Translations under genes and position numbers: made by a program
From: Paenibacillus elgii NBRC 100335
GTDB taxonomy: Bacteria; Bacillota; Bacilli; Paenibacillales; NBRC-103111
Assembly: GCF_004000865.1 (NCBI RefSeq)
Contig: NZ_BIMB01000024.1
Coordinates: 34,035-98,034, forward strand
Length of the DNA stretch: 64,000 bases
Direction: 5' to 3'
The notes under the pieces: model-generated
Seen by the model: only the letters and a program-made list of their open reading frames with translations
The model's database searches: none
Told to the model about the DNA's origin: nothing
Part shown: piece by piece, positions 29,789 to 38,299 of the stretch
Layout: every line of letters starts with the position of its first letter
How positions within the stretch are numbered: position 1 is the stretch's first letter

Positions 29789-31198
29789 ATGCGCGAGCGC
29801 AACGCACTACTCGCATCGACGATGTCACTCTTTATGCTAGGCTCCATGCTCACCGCATGCAGCCCGGACGCCAGCCCCGCCGCCGACGGCGGGAACAATT
29901 CGGCTTCGTCCGGCAAGCAGAAAAAAATCACCATCAGCGTCTATTATCCGACGCCTGATCTCGTGGAAAAGCGGGCGCTGGAGGACGATAAAATCCGGCG
30001 GTTTACGGAGAAGTATCCGGACGTGGAAATCGTAAAAAGCGACTGGCAGTACGATCCGAACCAAATCGGCATCAAGATGGGCGCCAACGAAGCCCCGACC
30101 CTATTCAACACGTATGCGACGGAAGGCAAGTTTTTGGCGGAAAAAGGATGGGCGGCCGACATTACGAGCCTGTTCAACGCTTATGAGTTCAAAGATCAGA
30201 TGAACCCGATTTTGCAGCAGCAATTCGTCATCGGCGGCAAAATTTACGGGATCGCCCAGCAAGGCTATGTGACCGGGACCATCGTCAACAAAAAGATGCT
30301 GGAGGATAAAAAGATCGCGGTACCGCCGCTCGATTGGACGTGGGACGATATGTACAACACGGCCAAGGCGGCAGCCGAGCCTGCCAAGGGCATCTCCGGC
30401 ATTGCTCCCATGGGGAAAGGGAACGAAGCCGGGTGGAACTGGACCAACTTCCTGTTCGAAGCGGGGGGAGACATTCAGAAGGTAGAGGGCGGCAAGGTCA
30501 CGGCACTCTTTCATTCCGAGGCGGGCGTGAAAGCGCTGCAATTTTACCGAAGCTTGGCATGGGAGGCGAAAGCCATTCCGAAGGACTGGGCGCTTGGGTG
30601 GGGCGACGCTGTCGGAGCTTTTGCCCAGAGCCGGACGGCCATGGTAATCGCCGGACCGGACGGTCCGATCGATCAGGCGCTCAACCAAGGCGGCATGAAG
30701 CCTGCCGATGTGATCTTTTACCCGATGCCGGCTGCGGCCAAGGGCGGCAAGCATACCGGCGTGCTCGGCGGCGACTATCTGGTCATCAATCCGAAAGCGA
30801 CGCAAGAAGAGCAAGAGGCGGCATTCCGTTACGCAACGTTCGACTATTTCTCGGACAAAGGGCTGGCTTCCATCGAAGCGAGCATCCAGCAGCGGAAAAA
30901 GGACAGTAAATATTTTGTGCCTCCGGTGATCGAGTACTTCACTTCCGACTCCGCTTACGGCAAAAAGGTGAAGGCCGTCTACGACAAATACGATAACGTC
31001 TATCCGTACTCGCCCGACATCACGAAGTATCTCGACGGGAAGCCGGAAGCACAGTTCAATACGCAGGATTACTACGCGACCATAACAAGTGTCGTGCAGG
31101 ATGTCTTTTCGCGCAAAGACGCCGATCCGAAAGCGGTGCTGGATGCGGCGGCGAAGTTGGTTCAGGAAAAATATTACAACCCGATCAAGGTGGAGTAG
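29789..31198 (+). CDS. Extracellular sugar-binding lipoprotein
   Basis: 469 residues from ATG 29789 (AAAGGGGA upstream). The N terminus is a lipoprotein signal with lipobox L-T-A-C (MFMLGSMLTAC-type) and a Ser/Ala/Pro-rich linker, then a type 1 solute-binding fold: KKITISVYYPTP, the WTWDDMYNTAKAA segment and the FYRSLAWEAKAIPKDW segment. It captures a sugar, probably an oligosaccharide, outside the cell and delivers it to the two permeases upstream. The substrate is not given by the sequence. The gene closes the kinase/regulator/transporter locus. Confidence 0.93.
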   Translation: MRERNALLASTMSLFMLGSMLTACSPDASPAADGGNNSASSGKQKKITISVYYPTPDLVEKRALEDDKIRRFTEKYPDVEIVKSDWQYDPNQIGIKMGANEAPTLFNTYATEGKFLAEKGWAADITSLFNAYEFKDQMNPILQQQFVIGGKIYGIAQQGYVTGTIVNKKMLEDKKIAVPPLDWTWDDMYNTAKAAAEPAKGISGIAPMGKGNEAGWNWTNFLFEAGGDIQKVEGGKVTALFHSEAGVKALQFYRSLAWEAKAIPKDWALGWGDAVGAFAQSRTAMVIAGPDGPIDQALNQGGMKPADVIFYPMPAAAKGGKHTGVLGGDYLVINPKATQEEQEAAFRYATFDYFSDKGLASIEASIQQRKKDSKYFVPPVIEYFTSDSAYGKKVKAVYDKYDNVYPYSPDITKYLDGKPEAQFNTQDYYATITSVVQDVFSRKDADPKAVLDAAAKLVQEKYYNPIKVE

Positions 31199-31265
31199 GA
31201 AGCTGTTGTTCGCTAGGACGTACGTAGAATCTTATATTTTTGAGAAAAGAGCGGTATGCAAAATG

Positions 31266-31307
31266 AAAAGAGTCCCTGTCAGTAGCTTGGCTGGCAAGGA
31301 CTCTTTT
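31266..31307. terminator. Bidirectional terminator
   Basis: AAAAGAGTCC (31266-31275) pairs with GGACTCTTTT (31298-31307). A-run on one side and T-run on the other allow it to end both the binding-protein gene on + and the Phr-like gene on -. Confidence 0.85.
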
Positions 31308-31326
31308 GCTTATGGGGCTTCCGATA

Positions 31327-31446
31327 TTAGCCGCCCCAACCATTATGATCGAGCATCTTTACCGAAGGCTCCTGTGGCTGTGGCGGCACGATGATTCCAC
31401 TTAACAAGATCAACCCCATCATTAAGGACAGAATTATTTTTTTCAT
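31327..31446 (-). CDS. Phr-like secreted signal-peptide precursor (39 codons)
   Basis: The start ATG overlaps the TGA of the TPR gene as ATGA, exactly as phr genes overlap rap genes. The 39-residue product begins MKKIILSLMMGLILLSG, a classical signal peptide (two Lys, then a hydrophobic core), then a proline-rich joint (VPPQPQEPS) and a C-terminal tail ending DHNGWGG, the expected site of the mature peptide. In the RRNPP families such precursors are exported, trimmed and re-imported by an oligopeptide permease to bind the partner TPR protein. The mature peptide length is a guess. A terminator follows 20 bases later. Too short for ordinary gene finders but well supported by position and composition. 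Confidence 0.82.
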   Translation of the reverse strand: MKKIILSLMMGLILLSGIIVPPQPQEPSVKMLDHNGWGG

Positions 31447-32474
31447 ACGTTGAACACTCCTTCGACAATTTGTTTGTAGCCCAGTTTTTGTTGCTCTGTA
31501 GCATACTCACTATGTTTCCGAAATAATGAGATGCATTTTTCAAAGCCAGTGTAATAATTCATTCTATGTGCCAAATAAAGAGTATATAACAATTCATCAA
31601 TGCCGCCAACAATACGTTTTTTGGCGAAATCATACTTTGCTTTCTCATACCAAAAATGAAATAATTGAGTTCCGTTTATGTAGGTTACATCAGAGTTTAC
31701 AGGAGGGAGCATAATTGAAAATTTGTTCAAAATGTTATCGGCGTCAAAACGAAACTGATTAGCTGATTCAACAACCGATAAAAGACTTGGCAAAATTTCT
31801 TCAGGGCACTGATCCAAGAAATCCGACAGTTCATTAAGGACTTTGTTATTGCCGATTTTCAATTCGAGATTGTACATATTCGCCTTGCCCCAAGTTCGAA
31901 ATTTCTCAACCTCCTTTTTCCCCAAGTCATCAAGGGACTGGAACCATCCAAGGTCGGAATACTCTGCAACGCACTTTTTTGCTTCTTCGTATCGACCTTG
32001 CATAGCAAGGACAAAACCCTTGATGCGTAGCCCATGACCATAATATACCACTAAATGCCGTTCGGTTTGTAGATTTTTAACATATTTTTCATTTTTTAAT
32101 TTATCGTAAGCAGCACAAGCACACGCATACATTTCATCTCCATAAAGTTCCACCCTTTTCCAATCGCCTAGTGAGTAACAAACATTCGCCATCATCAGCA
32201 GAGCGTCGAGTCGATTATTTTCTGGCAAGCGATTGTAATACGGCTCAAACTGTCCTAATGCTTCTTTATTTCCTTCCGAACTAATCCCTACCAGGCATTG
32301 AAATAACCGAAATTGACACAGGAGGAAGGTTTGGTCGTTATGATCAGTTTCCCGATCAATGACATAACGATATAAAATTGCTGCCTCCTCCTTTTTCTTC
32401 TCTCCAAAAAGGTGCTCAGCTACTGAATAGAATTGATCTTTCATTCCTGGCCCAAACCAGCTAACATTTGTCAT
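31443..32474 (-). CDS. Rap-like TPR-repeat protein (RRNPP-type receptor without HTH)
   Basis: About 343 residues, almost wholly helical with TPR-like pairs (AAILYRYVIDRE, ALLMMANVCYSLGDWKRVELYGDEMYA, GLRIKGFVLAMQGRYEEAKKCVAEYS). The C-terminal region has a further long helical array. No N-terminal DNA-binding HTH of the XRE type is present, so it resembles Rap proteins or the sensor half of an RRNPP regulator, which bind small peptides in the concave TPR face. ATG at 32474 has GGGAG 12 bases upstream; TTG at 32483 is an alternative. Downstream it overlaps a Phr-like gene. AT-rich codon use differs from the flanking genes. The target, an Spo0F-like phosphorelay protein or a regulator, is unknown. 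Confidence 0.82.
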   Translation of the reverse strand: MTNVSWFGPGMKDQFYSVAEHLFGEKKKEEAAILYRYVIDRETDHNDQTFLLCQFRLFQCLVGISSEGNKEALGQFEPYYNRLPENNRLDALLMMANVCYSLGDWKRVELYGDEMYACACAAYDKLKNEKYVKNLQTERHLVVYYGHGLRIKGFVLAMQGRYEEAKKCVAEYSDLGWFQSLDDLGKKEVEKFRTWGKANMYNLELKIGNNKVLNELSDFLDQCPEEILPSLLSVVESANQFRFDADNILNKFSIMLPPVNSDVTYINGTQLFHFWYEKAKYDFAKKRIVGGIDELLYTLYLAHRMNYYTGFEKCISLFRKHSEYATEQQKLGYKQIVEGVFNV

Positions 32475-32808
32475 TTGTCCCAAACGCTCCCTTCGATTTA
32501 TACCATAATATTACATGTGGAAGATTTTACACGCAATATATATCTTTTTTATGATGTTACGTTGACATCATAAAAACAGAGAAATACAAGGGGGGAACAA
32601 CATAATTCGACATCAATAGGCAAATTAATACATATTTTTGCATTATATTTTGGGTAAAGCCTAGCAATATCGTCAGATTTAGTACTACTAAATGCTCATA
32701 AAAAAGTAATTTTGTCCCATGCGTTTCTGTTGTCATTAATGGTATTTTTTAGAAGGGACAATACACCGGCCGGTTCTTTGTTCCAAAAAAATCAAAGGAG
32801 AACAATCT
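32475..32808. other. Divergent intergenic region, AT-rich
   Basis: 334 bases between the Rap-like gene and the unknown secreted protein. It contains the palindrome and promoter described separately. The rest shows no supported gene; a GGGGGGAACAAC stretch near 32590 looks like a ribosome binding site, but no sensible frame follows it. Confidence 0.5.
32546..32576. promoter_or_regulatory. Perfect 12-bp inverted repeat overlapping a -35 box
   Basis: TTTTTATGATGT (32546-32557) and ACATCATAAAAA (32565-32576) around TACGTTG. TTGACA (32562-32567) lies in the spacer and right arm and is followed after 17 bp by TACAAG (32585-32590), a possible promoter toward the right. A regulator binding the repeat would block this promoter. 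A T-run-containing bidirectional terminator is the alternative reading. Confidence 0.5.
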
Positions 32809-33912
32809 ATGAAACTTAAAAAAGTCGTATATGCATCCGTAGCTTCGACGGTACTTACTTTTTGCATTCTGGGGAGTGCATTTGCCCAAACGCATCAAGA
32901 ACCAAACACAATTTCAAAACAAGAAGTGGAGAAAAGATTCGAGGTCGCAAGAAATGAATTGAACTCTGTGGGAGTAACGGAGGAAACGATTGCGAAGCTG
33001 GGTGATAAAGTTGATTTTGTTTCAAAGATCGTGAAAATCAACAGTTTCAACAAGGAGCAAGCAGCCAACTTTATCCAAGGTATTGTTAACCCTAAATTCG
33101 ACAAAATGATCTCTGGCAAAGCACTCCCTGAAGGTGGATTTGAAGTAAACGGACAAAAAGAACCGGGATTTGGGACGGAAGAGAAATTTAAACGCCTGCA
33201 ACAAAAAAATGATGTCACCTCTTCTACATCCTCACGGAATGGATACGCGATGGACACAGGAGCGCATTATATTTATACTTCGACCAAAGGGTACCATAAG
33301 GGATACATGCATGTTCAATTCCCTCAAGTTTATCTGGGAAACAAGAGTACAAGAGCAATGGAGTTTTTTGGTTTTTACCATGAAACAGGTGGAGGCGGGG
33401 ATGCCGGACTATTCACTAGGGATGGGCGGTATTGGAAATTAGGAATGAATATTTATCCTGCTCCTCCGGGCACGACTGGTTGGTGGGAAGGAGGTAAAGA
33501 AATCGATAAAAACGAGCACGCCGAAGTTCTTTTAGTATCATGGGAGGAAAACGATTCACTATTTACAAGTGCATTTAATCGGTATACAGGCAATCAATTA
33601 AGCGCTATATCCTTCTATGCACCCGGACACAGTTTTGATAAGTATAATCCAACTACCGCTGTAAATAACGAGCATTCTTTGGCCTTCTTCAGAAATGAGG
33701 GCGATTTAACTGATGGCTCATACAGCCAATACGGTAAGCACTTTAATGTCTTACTTGCGGATTCGAATGGTTATACTGTTAACTGGGACTATTCAAAAAC
33801 AAGTTCAGAAGGTAAATCTGGCACATATGATGAGCAACGAACAATTAAAGGTGTGTATGGTACACCTTTTAGCAATGAGGTTAATATTTATTTTGATTTG
33901 CCAAGACGGTAA
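32809..33912 (+). CDS. Secreted protein of unknown family
   Basis: 367 residues. Clear signal peptide (MKLKKVVYASVASTVLTF, cleavage after AFA), then about 110 mostly helical residues (EKRFEVARNELNSVGVTEET, IVKINSFNKEQAANFIQG), a low-complexity Ser/Thr joint (DVTSSTSSRNGYAM) and a C-terminal beta-rich domain with many aromatic and glycine residues (GFYHETGGGGDAGLF, MNIYPAPPGTTGWWEGG). The last part could be a lectin- or adhesin-like sandwich, but I do not recognise it. Strong site AAAGGAG ahead of the ATG, terminator right after the stop, so a single-gene unit. Codon use is AT-rich like the Rap-like and SLH genes beside it. Confidence 0.88.
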   Translation: MKLKKVVYASVASTVLTFCILGSAFAQTHQEPNTISKQEVEKRFEVARNELNSVGVTEETIAKLGDKVDFVSKIVKINSFNKEQAANFIQGIVNPKFDKMISGKALPEGGFEVNGQKEPGFGTEEKFKRLQQKNDVTSSTSSRNGYAMDTGAHYIYTSTKGYHKGYMHVQFPQVYLGNKSTRAMEFFGFYHETGGGGDAGLFTRDGRYWKLGMNIYPAPPGTTGWWEGGKEIDKNEHAEVLLVSWEENDSLFTSAFNRYTGNQLSAISFYAPGHSFDKYNPTTAVNNEHSLAFFRNEGDLTDGSYSQYGKHFNVLLADSNGYTVNWDYSKTSSEGKSGTYDEQRTIKGVYGTPFSNEVNIYFDLPRR

Positions 33913-33921
33913 TTTTAATTG

Positions 33922-33959
33922 AAATAAAGGCTCTCGAAGTATGAGGGCCTTTATTTTTT
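33922..33959 (+). terminator. Rho-independent terminator
   Basis: AAATAAAGGC (33922-33931) pairs with GCCTTTATTT (33947-33956), continuing into a T-run. It lies 10 bases after the stop codon of the secreted protein. Confidence 0.88.
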
Positions 33960-34036
33960 ACAACGCAACTTTCTTAAATTACTTTCGTCAGTTGTAAATA
34001 GTGAGTTTAGTTTACATTTAAAGGAGGTATTGTTTT

Positions 34037-34663
34037 ATGATTGGACGCAAGTTTTTATTAGCAACACTATGCATAATGATGTTTCTTTGCGGATACAGTG
34101 GTGTACATGCGGAAGAAATTGAATTTCAAGATGTTAGCAAGGATCATTGGGCCATAGATACCATACAATGGGCCGTTAAGGAAAAAATAGTGGATGGGTA
34201 CCCCGATAATACTTTTAAACCGGAACAAGTTGTTGGACAAAAGGAATTTATAACCCTTCTGATCAGGACATTTAAACCTTCAGATTTTAGTCTAGATGAT
34301 CCTAATAATACGGGTGAATGGTCTTACCCGTATACACACTTTGCCTTTAGTTACGGATGGTATGTGATCGTTCCTTTCCATCAGCCCAAGGGTTCTGATA
34401 TTGGCCTAGCCCGAGGTCAAGCAGCCAAAATTATTGCAGATGCTACAGGCAAAAACTATAGCCAAAAGGATTCTATTCGTTATCTTCTGGACAACGGCTT
34501 TGTAGAAGGGAAAGTTGACAATTCATTAGATGGATTCAAGGAAGGTGATCCACTTACAAGAGCCGAAGCTTTAACCATGATTAAACGTGTACGCTCTAAG
34601 CTGGACAAATTGCAAAAATCACCAGAGGAAACCGTTAAATACGAACCAAAATCCGAAAAATAA
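34037..34663 (+). CDS. Secreted S-layer homology (SLH) domain protein
   Basis: 208 residues. Signal peptide MIGRKFLLATLCIMMFLCGY with cleavage near VHA-EE, then up to three SLH repeats: FQDVSKDHWAIDTIQWAVKE with IVDGYPDNTFKPEQ (best match), a diverged middle copy with GLARGQAAKIIADATG, and a third with FVEGKVDNSL and LTRAEALTMIKRV. SLH units hold proteins on the pyruvylated cell-wall polymer. Nothing but a short charged tail follows, so there is no separate catalytic domain; it may be an anchor or a small surface component. AAAGGAGG precedes the ATG. Confidence 0.9.
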   Translation: MIGRKFLLATLCIMMFLCGYSGVHAEEIEFQDVSKDHWAIDTIQWAVKEKIVDGYPDNTFKPEQVVGQKEFITLLIRTFKPSDFSLDDPNNTGEWSYPYTHFAFSYGWYVIVPFHQPKGSDIGLARGQAAKIIADATGKNYSQKDSIRYLLDNGFVEGKVDNSLDGFKEGDPLTRAEALTMIKRVRSKLDKLQKSPEETVKYEPKSEK

Positions 34664-34671
34664 TAATCTCC

Positions 34672-34711
34672 CCGAAAAGGTCGCAATGTGTTTTACATGC
34701 GATCTTTTCAG
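34672..34711 (+). terminator. Hairpin after the SLH gene
   Basis: GAAAAGGTCGCA pairs imperfectly with TGCGATCTTTTC around 34673-34708. There is only a weak T content downstream, so termination efficiency is uncertain. Confidence 0.5.
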
Positions 34712-35017
34712 TTATTAGGACGCCGGGGCCGACGAGGTGCCGTGCTCGAGAGGTCCGTAATATTGCGCCTGATCTTCATAACATACAACCTTGAAACGAA
34801 GGCGCGAAATATTAGAATGGTAATCAGCACGCACAGCGCTTCTGCCTTGCATCTTGTACAGCCTGTCGTGCTGTGTATCCAAGGGGGGAGGAGGTACGGA
34901 CGGGAAGCCTAACTGGTAGCATTAAGCCATGGGGGAGGCGATAAAGAAGAGCATTGAAGCAGAGGAAGCGCAATACGTGCAAGCTGGTTCTAGAATATTG
35001 AACAAGGAGGTAGTCTT
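34712..35017. other. Intergenic region with a possible promoter and long leader
   Basis: About 306 bases. TTGAAA (34791-34796), 16 bp, TAGAAT (34813-34818) is a fair promoter for the glucanase, giving a leader of nearly 200 nucleotides. GCACGCACAGC and GTGCTGTG in that leader can pair. An open frame 34688-34912 has no good start site and no family resemblance and is not called. No known riboswitch was recognised. Confidence 0.4.
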
Positions 35018-38000
35018 ATGAATATGCCGTTTCGCTTAAAGGGAAGAGCGCATGTTCCGATGTGGATACTTGTTTTTTGTTTGGTGCTTACTCAAGTCGG
35101 ATGGGTTCCCGAGAAGGCTCAGGCCGCGACGAATTTGGCTGCAGGCAAACCGATTACCGCAAGCAGTTCTGTCGATGTCTATCGTGCGGCGAACGCGAAC
35201 GACGGCAATCCGTCAAGCTATTGGGAAAGCGCAAACAACGCTTTTCCGCAGTGGCTGCGGGTCGATCTCGGCGCGGTCAGCACGATCAACCAAGTCGTTC
35301 TCCGTCTGCCGCCCGCCTGGGAGAAGCGCTCCCAAACCTTATCCGTCGCGGGCAGTACGGACGATGTTAACTACAGCACGCTGGCCGCTTCTGCCGCTTA
35401 TTCGTTCGATCCCGCCGGTGGAAATGCCGTAACGATCTCCTTCGCAAATGCCGGCGTAAGATACGTGAAGTTGAATTTTACCGCCAATACCGGCTGGCCG
35501 GCGGCGCAGTTATCCGAGCTGGAAGTGTACGGTCAAACGACGCCGCCACCGCCGGGCACCTATGAAGCGGAGTCGGCCCAATTATCGGGTGGAGCCAAAG
35601 TCAACACCGATCATGCCGGCTATACGGGGACGGGATTTGTCGACGGCTACGGGAATCAAGGAGCAGCGACGCAGTTCACGATAAACGTAAGCTCCGCAGG
35701 CAAATACAACGCCATTTTGCGATATGCCAACGCCATGGGAGGAGACCGCACGCTCAGCCTGTACGTCAATGGAACGAAAATCAAGCAGACGGCTCTGCCT
35801 TCCTTGGCGAACTGGGACACCTGGTCGACCAAGTCGGAGAGCGTGAATTTAAACGCCGGCAACAATACGATAACATACAAGTATGATCCCGGCGATTCAG
35901 GAAACGTGAACCTTGATCAGCTTCAGATCGTCGAAGGAACCGGATCGGAGCCAAGGTCCGCTTTTGCCACCATCGAGGCTGAAAGCTACGATAGTCAATT
36001 CGGCGTGGAGACCGAAAACGCCAGCGAAGGCGGATTGAGCATCGGTCATATCGACGAAGGGGATTACGTCGTCTATAAAAATATCGATTTCGGAACCGGA
36101 GCATCGATTTTCGAAGCCAGAGCAGCGAGCAATACCGGAGGTGGAACGATCGAGGTCCGGCTGGACGGCCTTACAGGCACGCTCGCCGGCACGTGCGTTT
36201 TGCCAGGCACGGGTGGTTGGCAGACATGGATCACGAAATCATGCGGAATCAATTCTATCAGCGGGATGCACGACCTGTATCTCAAGTTTACAGGCGGTTC
36301 CAACCTGTTCAATCTGAATTGGGTTAAGTTTTCCAATCCGACGACTCCGATTCCGACAAGAGGCGCAAAAATGCCTTACGATATTTATGAAGCGGAGGAT
36401 GGCGTGATCGGCGGCGGGGCGGCTATCGTAGGTCCGAACCGCAATGTCGGCGATTTGGCTGGCGAGGCTTCCGGACGGAAGGCGGTTACCCTGAATACGA
36501 CGGGCAGCTTCGTGCAGTTCACGACGAAAGCCGACACGAATACGCTGGTGATGCGCTTTTCCATTCCCGACGCTCCCGGCGGCGGCGGAATCAATTCCAC
36601 GCTCAATATTTACGTCAATGGCACGTATACCAAATCGATCGACCTGACTTCCAAGTATATGTGGCTTTACGGCAGCGAAACCTCGCCGGACAATTCCCCC
36701 GGCGCCGGTGCTCCAAGGCATATCTACGACGAAGCGAATATGATGTTCGATCAAACGATTCCCAAAGGAAGCACCATCAAGCTGCAAAAAGACCCCGCCA
36801 ACACAACGACATACGCCATTGATTTTGTCAGCTTGGAGCAAGTATCGCCCATTGCCAATCCCGACCCGGCCAAATATGTCACGCCGGCCAACACGTCGCA
36901 CCAAGCCGTTCAGGATGCGCTGGATCGGGTGCGTATGGACCAGACCGGCAAGCTCGTCGGCGTATATCTCCCTGCGGGAACCTACGAAACGAGGTCCAAA
37001 TTCCAAGTCTACGGCAAACCGGTGAAGATTACCGGCGCCGGCCCCTGGTATACGAGGTTTGTGGCTCCTGCGAATCAGACGAACACTGATATCGGCTTTT
37101 ATGCAGGCTCCGGCTCCAACGGCTCCACCTTTGCGAACTTTGCGTATTTCGGCAACTATGTTGCGCGGATCGACGGACCGGGGAAAGTATTTGGCTTCAC
37201 GAACGTTTCCGACATGACGATCGACAACGTTTGGGTGGAGCATCAGGTTTGCATGTTCTGGGGGCAAAATGTCGACCGCACGGTGATCAAAAACTCCCGA
37301 ATCCGCAACGTATTCGCGGATGGCATCAATTTTACGAACGGCAGCACGAACAATCTCGTCAGCAATGTCGAGGCTCGCGGAACGGGGGACGATAGCTTCG
37401 CTTTATTCAACGCCATCGATGCGGGAGCGCCGGATGACAATGCGGGCAACGTATTCGAAAATTTAACCTCGCTGCTCACATGGCGCGCAGCCGGCCTCGC
37501 GGTATACGGAGGCACCGGCAATACGTTCCGGAACATTTATATCGCAGATACGCTCGTTTATTCCGGCGTAACGCTAAGCTCCCTCGATTTTGGCTACCCG
37601 TTCCGGGGCTTCGGCGCTTCGCCGCAAACGACCCTCGAAAACATATCGCTGGTCCGCACGGGCGGGCACTTCTGGGGAAATCAGACGTTCCCGGCGATCT
37701 GGCTGTTCTCGGCCTCGAAAGAGTTCCGGGGCATCCGCATACGTGATATGGATATCGTCGATCCGACCTATCACGGGATCATGTTCCAGACGAAGTACAA
37801 TGGAGCCTCTCCTGAAAATCCCGTCACGGACACGGTCTTTTCCAACGTGACGATTTCAGGCGTCCGCAAGAGCGGGGACGCGTATGACGCCAAGTCGGGC
37901 TTCGGCATCTGGGCCAACGAAATCGAAGGAGGACCGGCCGTAGGTTCCGCCGTATTCAACAATCTGAAGTTCCTCAATATGGGGCCCGGCACAACGAATA

Positions 38001-38044
38001 TCAAAAATACGACTTCAACCTTCAAGGTTACGGTTAACCCGTAA
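35018..38044 (+). CDS. Secreted GH87-like alpha-1,3-glucanase with CBM and discoidin modules
   Basis: 1008 residues. Signal peptide to about residue 36 (cleavage AQA-AT). Then an F5/8-type discoidin domain about 37-170 (NLAAGKPITASSS, WLRVDLGAVSTINQVVLRLP), a CBM6/35-like domain about 180-305 (YEAESAQLSGGA), a second CBM6-like domain about 315-435 (IEAESYDS), and a GH87-type N-domain plus right-handed beta helix about 445-1008 (GVYLPAGTYETRSKF, then repeated N-V-F-x-N-L/I coils). Asp768 in ADGIN and Asp791-Asp792 in GTGDDSFA have the same spacing (23 and 24) as the catalytic Asp1067/1090/1091 that I recall for the GH87 enzyme Agl-FH1. Likely role: hydrolysis of alpha-1,3-glucan (mutan, fungal wall). 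AAGGAGG upstream of ATG. Confidence 0.9.
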   Translation: MNMPFRLKGRAHVPMWILVFCLVLTQVGWVPEKAQAATNLAAGKPITASSSVDVYRAANANDGNPSSYWESANNAFPQWLRVDLGAVSTINQVVLRLPPAWEKRSQTLSVAGSTDDVNYSTLAASAAYSFDPAGGNAVTISFANAGVRYVKLNFTANTGWPAAQLSELEVYGQTTPPPPGTYEAESAQLSGGAKVNTDHAGYTGTGFVDGYGNQGAATQFTINVSSAGKYNAILRYANAMGGDRTLSLYVNGTKIKQTALPSLANWDTWSTKSESVNLNAGNNTITYKYDPGDSGNVNLDQLQIVEGTGSEPRSAFATIEAESYDSQFGVETENASEGGLSIGHIDEGDYVVYKNIDFGTGASIFEARAASNTGGGTIEVRLDGLTGTLAGTCVLPGTGGWQTWITKSCGINSISGMHDLYLKFTGGSNLFNLNWVKFSNPTTPIPTRGAKMPYDIYEAEDGVIGGGAAIVGPNRNVGDLAGEASGRKAVTLNTTGSFVQFTTKADTNTLVMRFSIPDAPGGGGINSTLNIYVNGTYTKSIDLTSKYMWLYGSETSPDNSPGAGAPRHIYDEANMMFDQTIPKGSTIKLQKDPANTTTYAIDFVSLEQVSPIANPDPAKYVTPANTSHQAVQDALDRVRMDQTGKLVGVYLPAGTYETRSKFQVYGKPVKITGAGPWYTRFVAPANQTNTDIGFYAGSGSNGSTFANFAYFGNYVARIDGPGKVFGFTNVSDMTIDNVWVEHQVCMFWGQNVDRTVIKNSRIRNVFADGINFTNGSTNNLVSNVEARGTGDDSFALFNAIDAGAPDDNAGNVFENLTSLLTWRAAGLAVYGGTGNTFRNIYIADTLVYSGVTLSSLDFGYPFRGFGASPQTTLENISLVRTGGHFWGNQTFPAIWLFSASKEFRGIRIRDMDIVDPTYHGIMFQTKYNGASPENPVTDTVFSNVTISGVRKSGDAYDAKSGFGIWANEIEGGPAVGSAVFNNLKFLNMGPGTTNIKNTTSTFKVTVNP

Positions 38045-38050
38045 ACCTGT

Positions 38051-38092
38051 AAACAGACCTTTGCCGTATACAGGCTGAAGGTCTGTTTTTTT
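38051..38092 (+). terminator. Rho-independent terminator of the glucanase gene
   Basis: AAACAGACCTT (38051-38061) pairs with AAGGTCTGTTT (38078-38088), then a T-run. Stem and first loop bases (TTGCC) are the same as in the terminator at 22988. Confidence 0.9.
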
Positions 38093-38230
38093 CGCTTTTT
38101 ATACAGTGCTCGCCAAAACATCATTGTTGGGACCAGCACTGGGGCAGACCGTGTGGACGGAGCGAAGTTGAAGCCGAAATGGATTCGGTGTCGTGCGATT
38201 TCTCAACGAACGAAGACGAGTCAGCTTAAT

Positions 38231-38283
38231 AAAGCAGCGGCAATCCAGGACGTAATATTCCAGTCCAAGGCTGCCGCTGCTTT
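38231..38283. repeat. Dispersed hairpin element, copy 2
   Basis: AAAGCAGCGGCA (38231-38242) and TGCCGCTGCTTT (38272-38283) are perfect 12-bp arms; an inner GGAC/GTCC pair closes an 11-base loop (38252-38262). It lies 17 bases from the stop codon of the DoxX gene and may terminate it on the minus strand. Confidence 0.6.
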
Positions 38284-38299
38284 CCTTATCGAAGAATTA

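Noticed and set aside
34688..34912. 74-codon frame upstream of the glucanase
   Set aside because: No ribosome binding site, Arg-rich low-quality translation, overlaps the expected promoter and leader.
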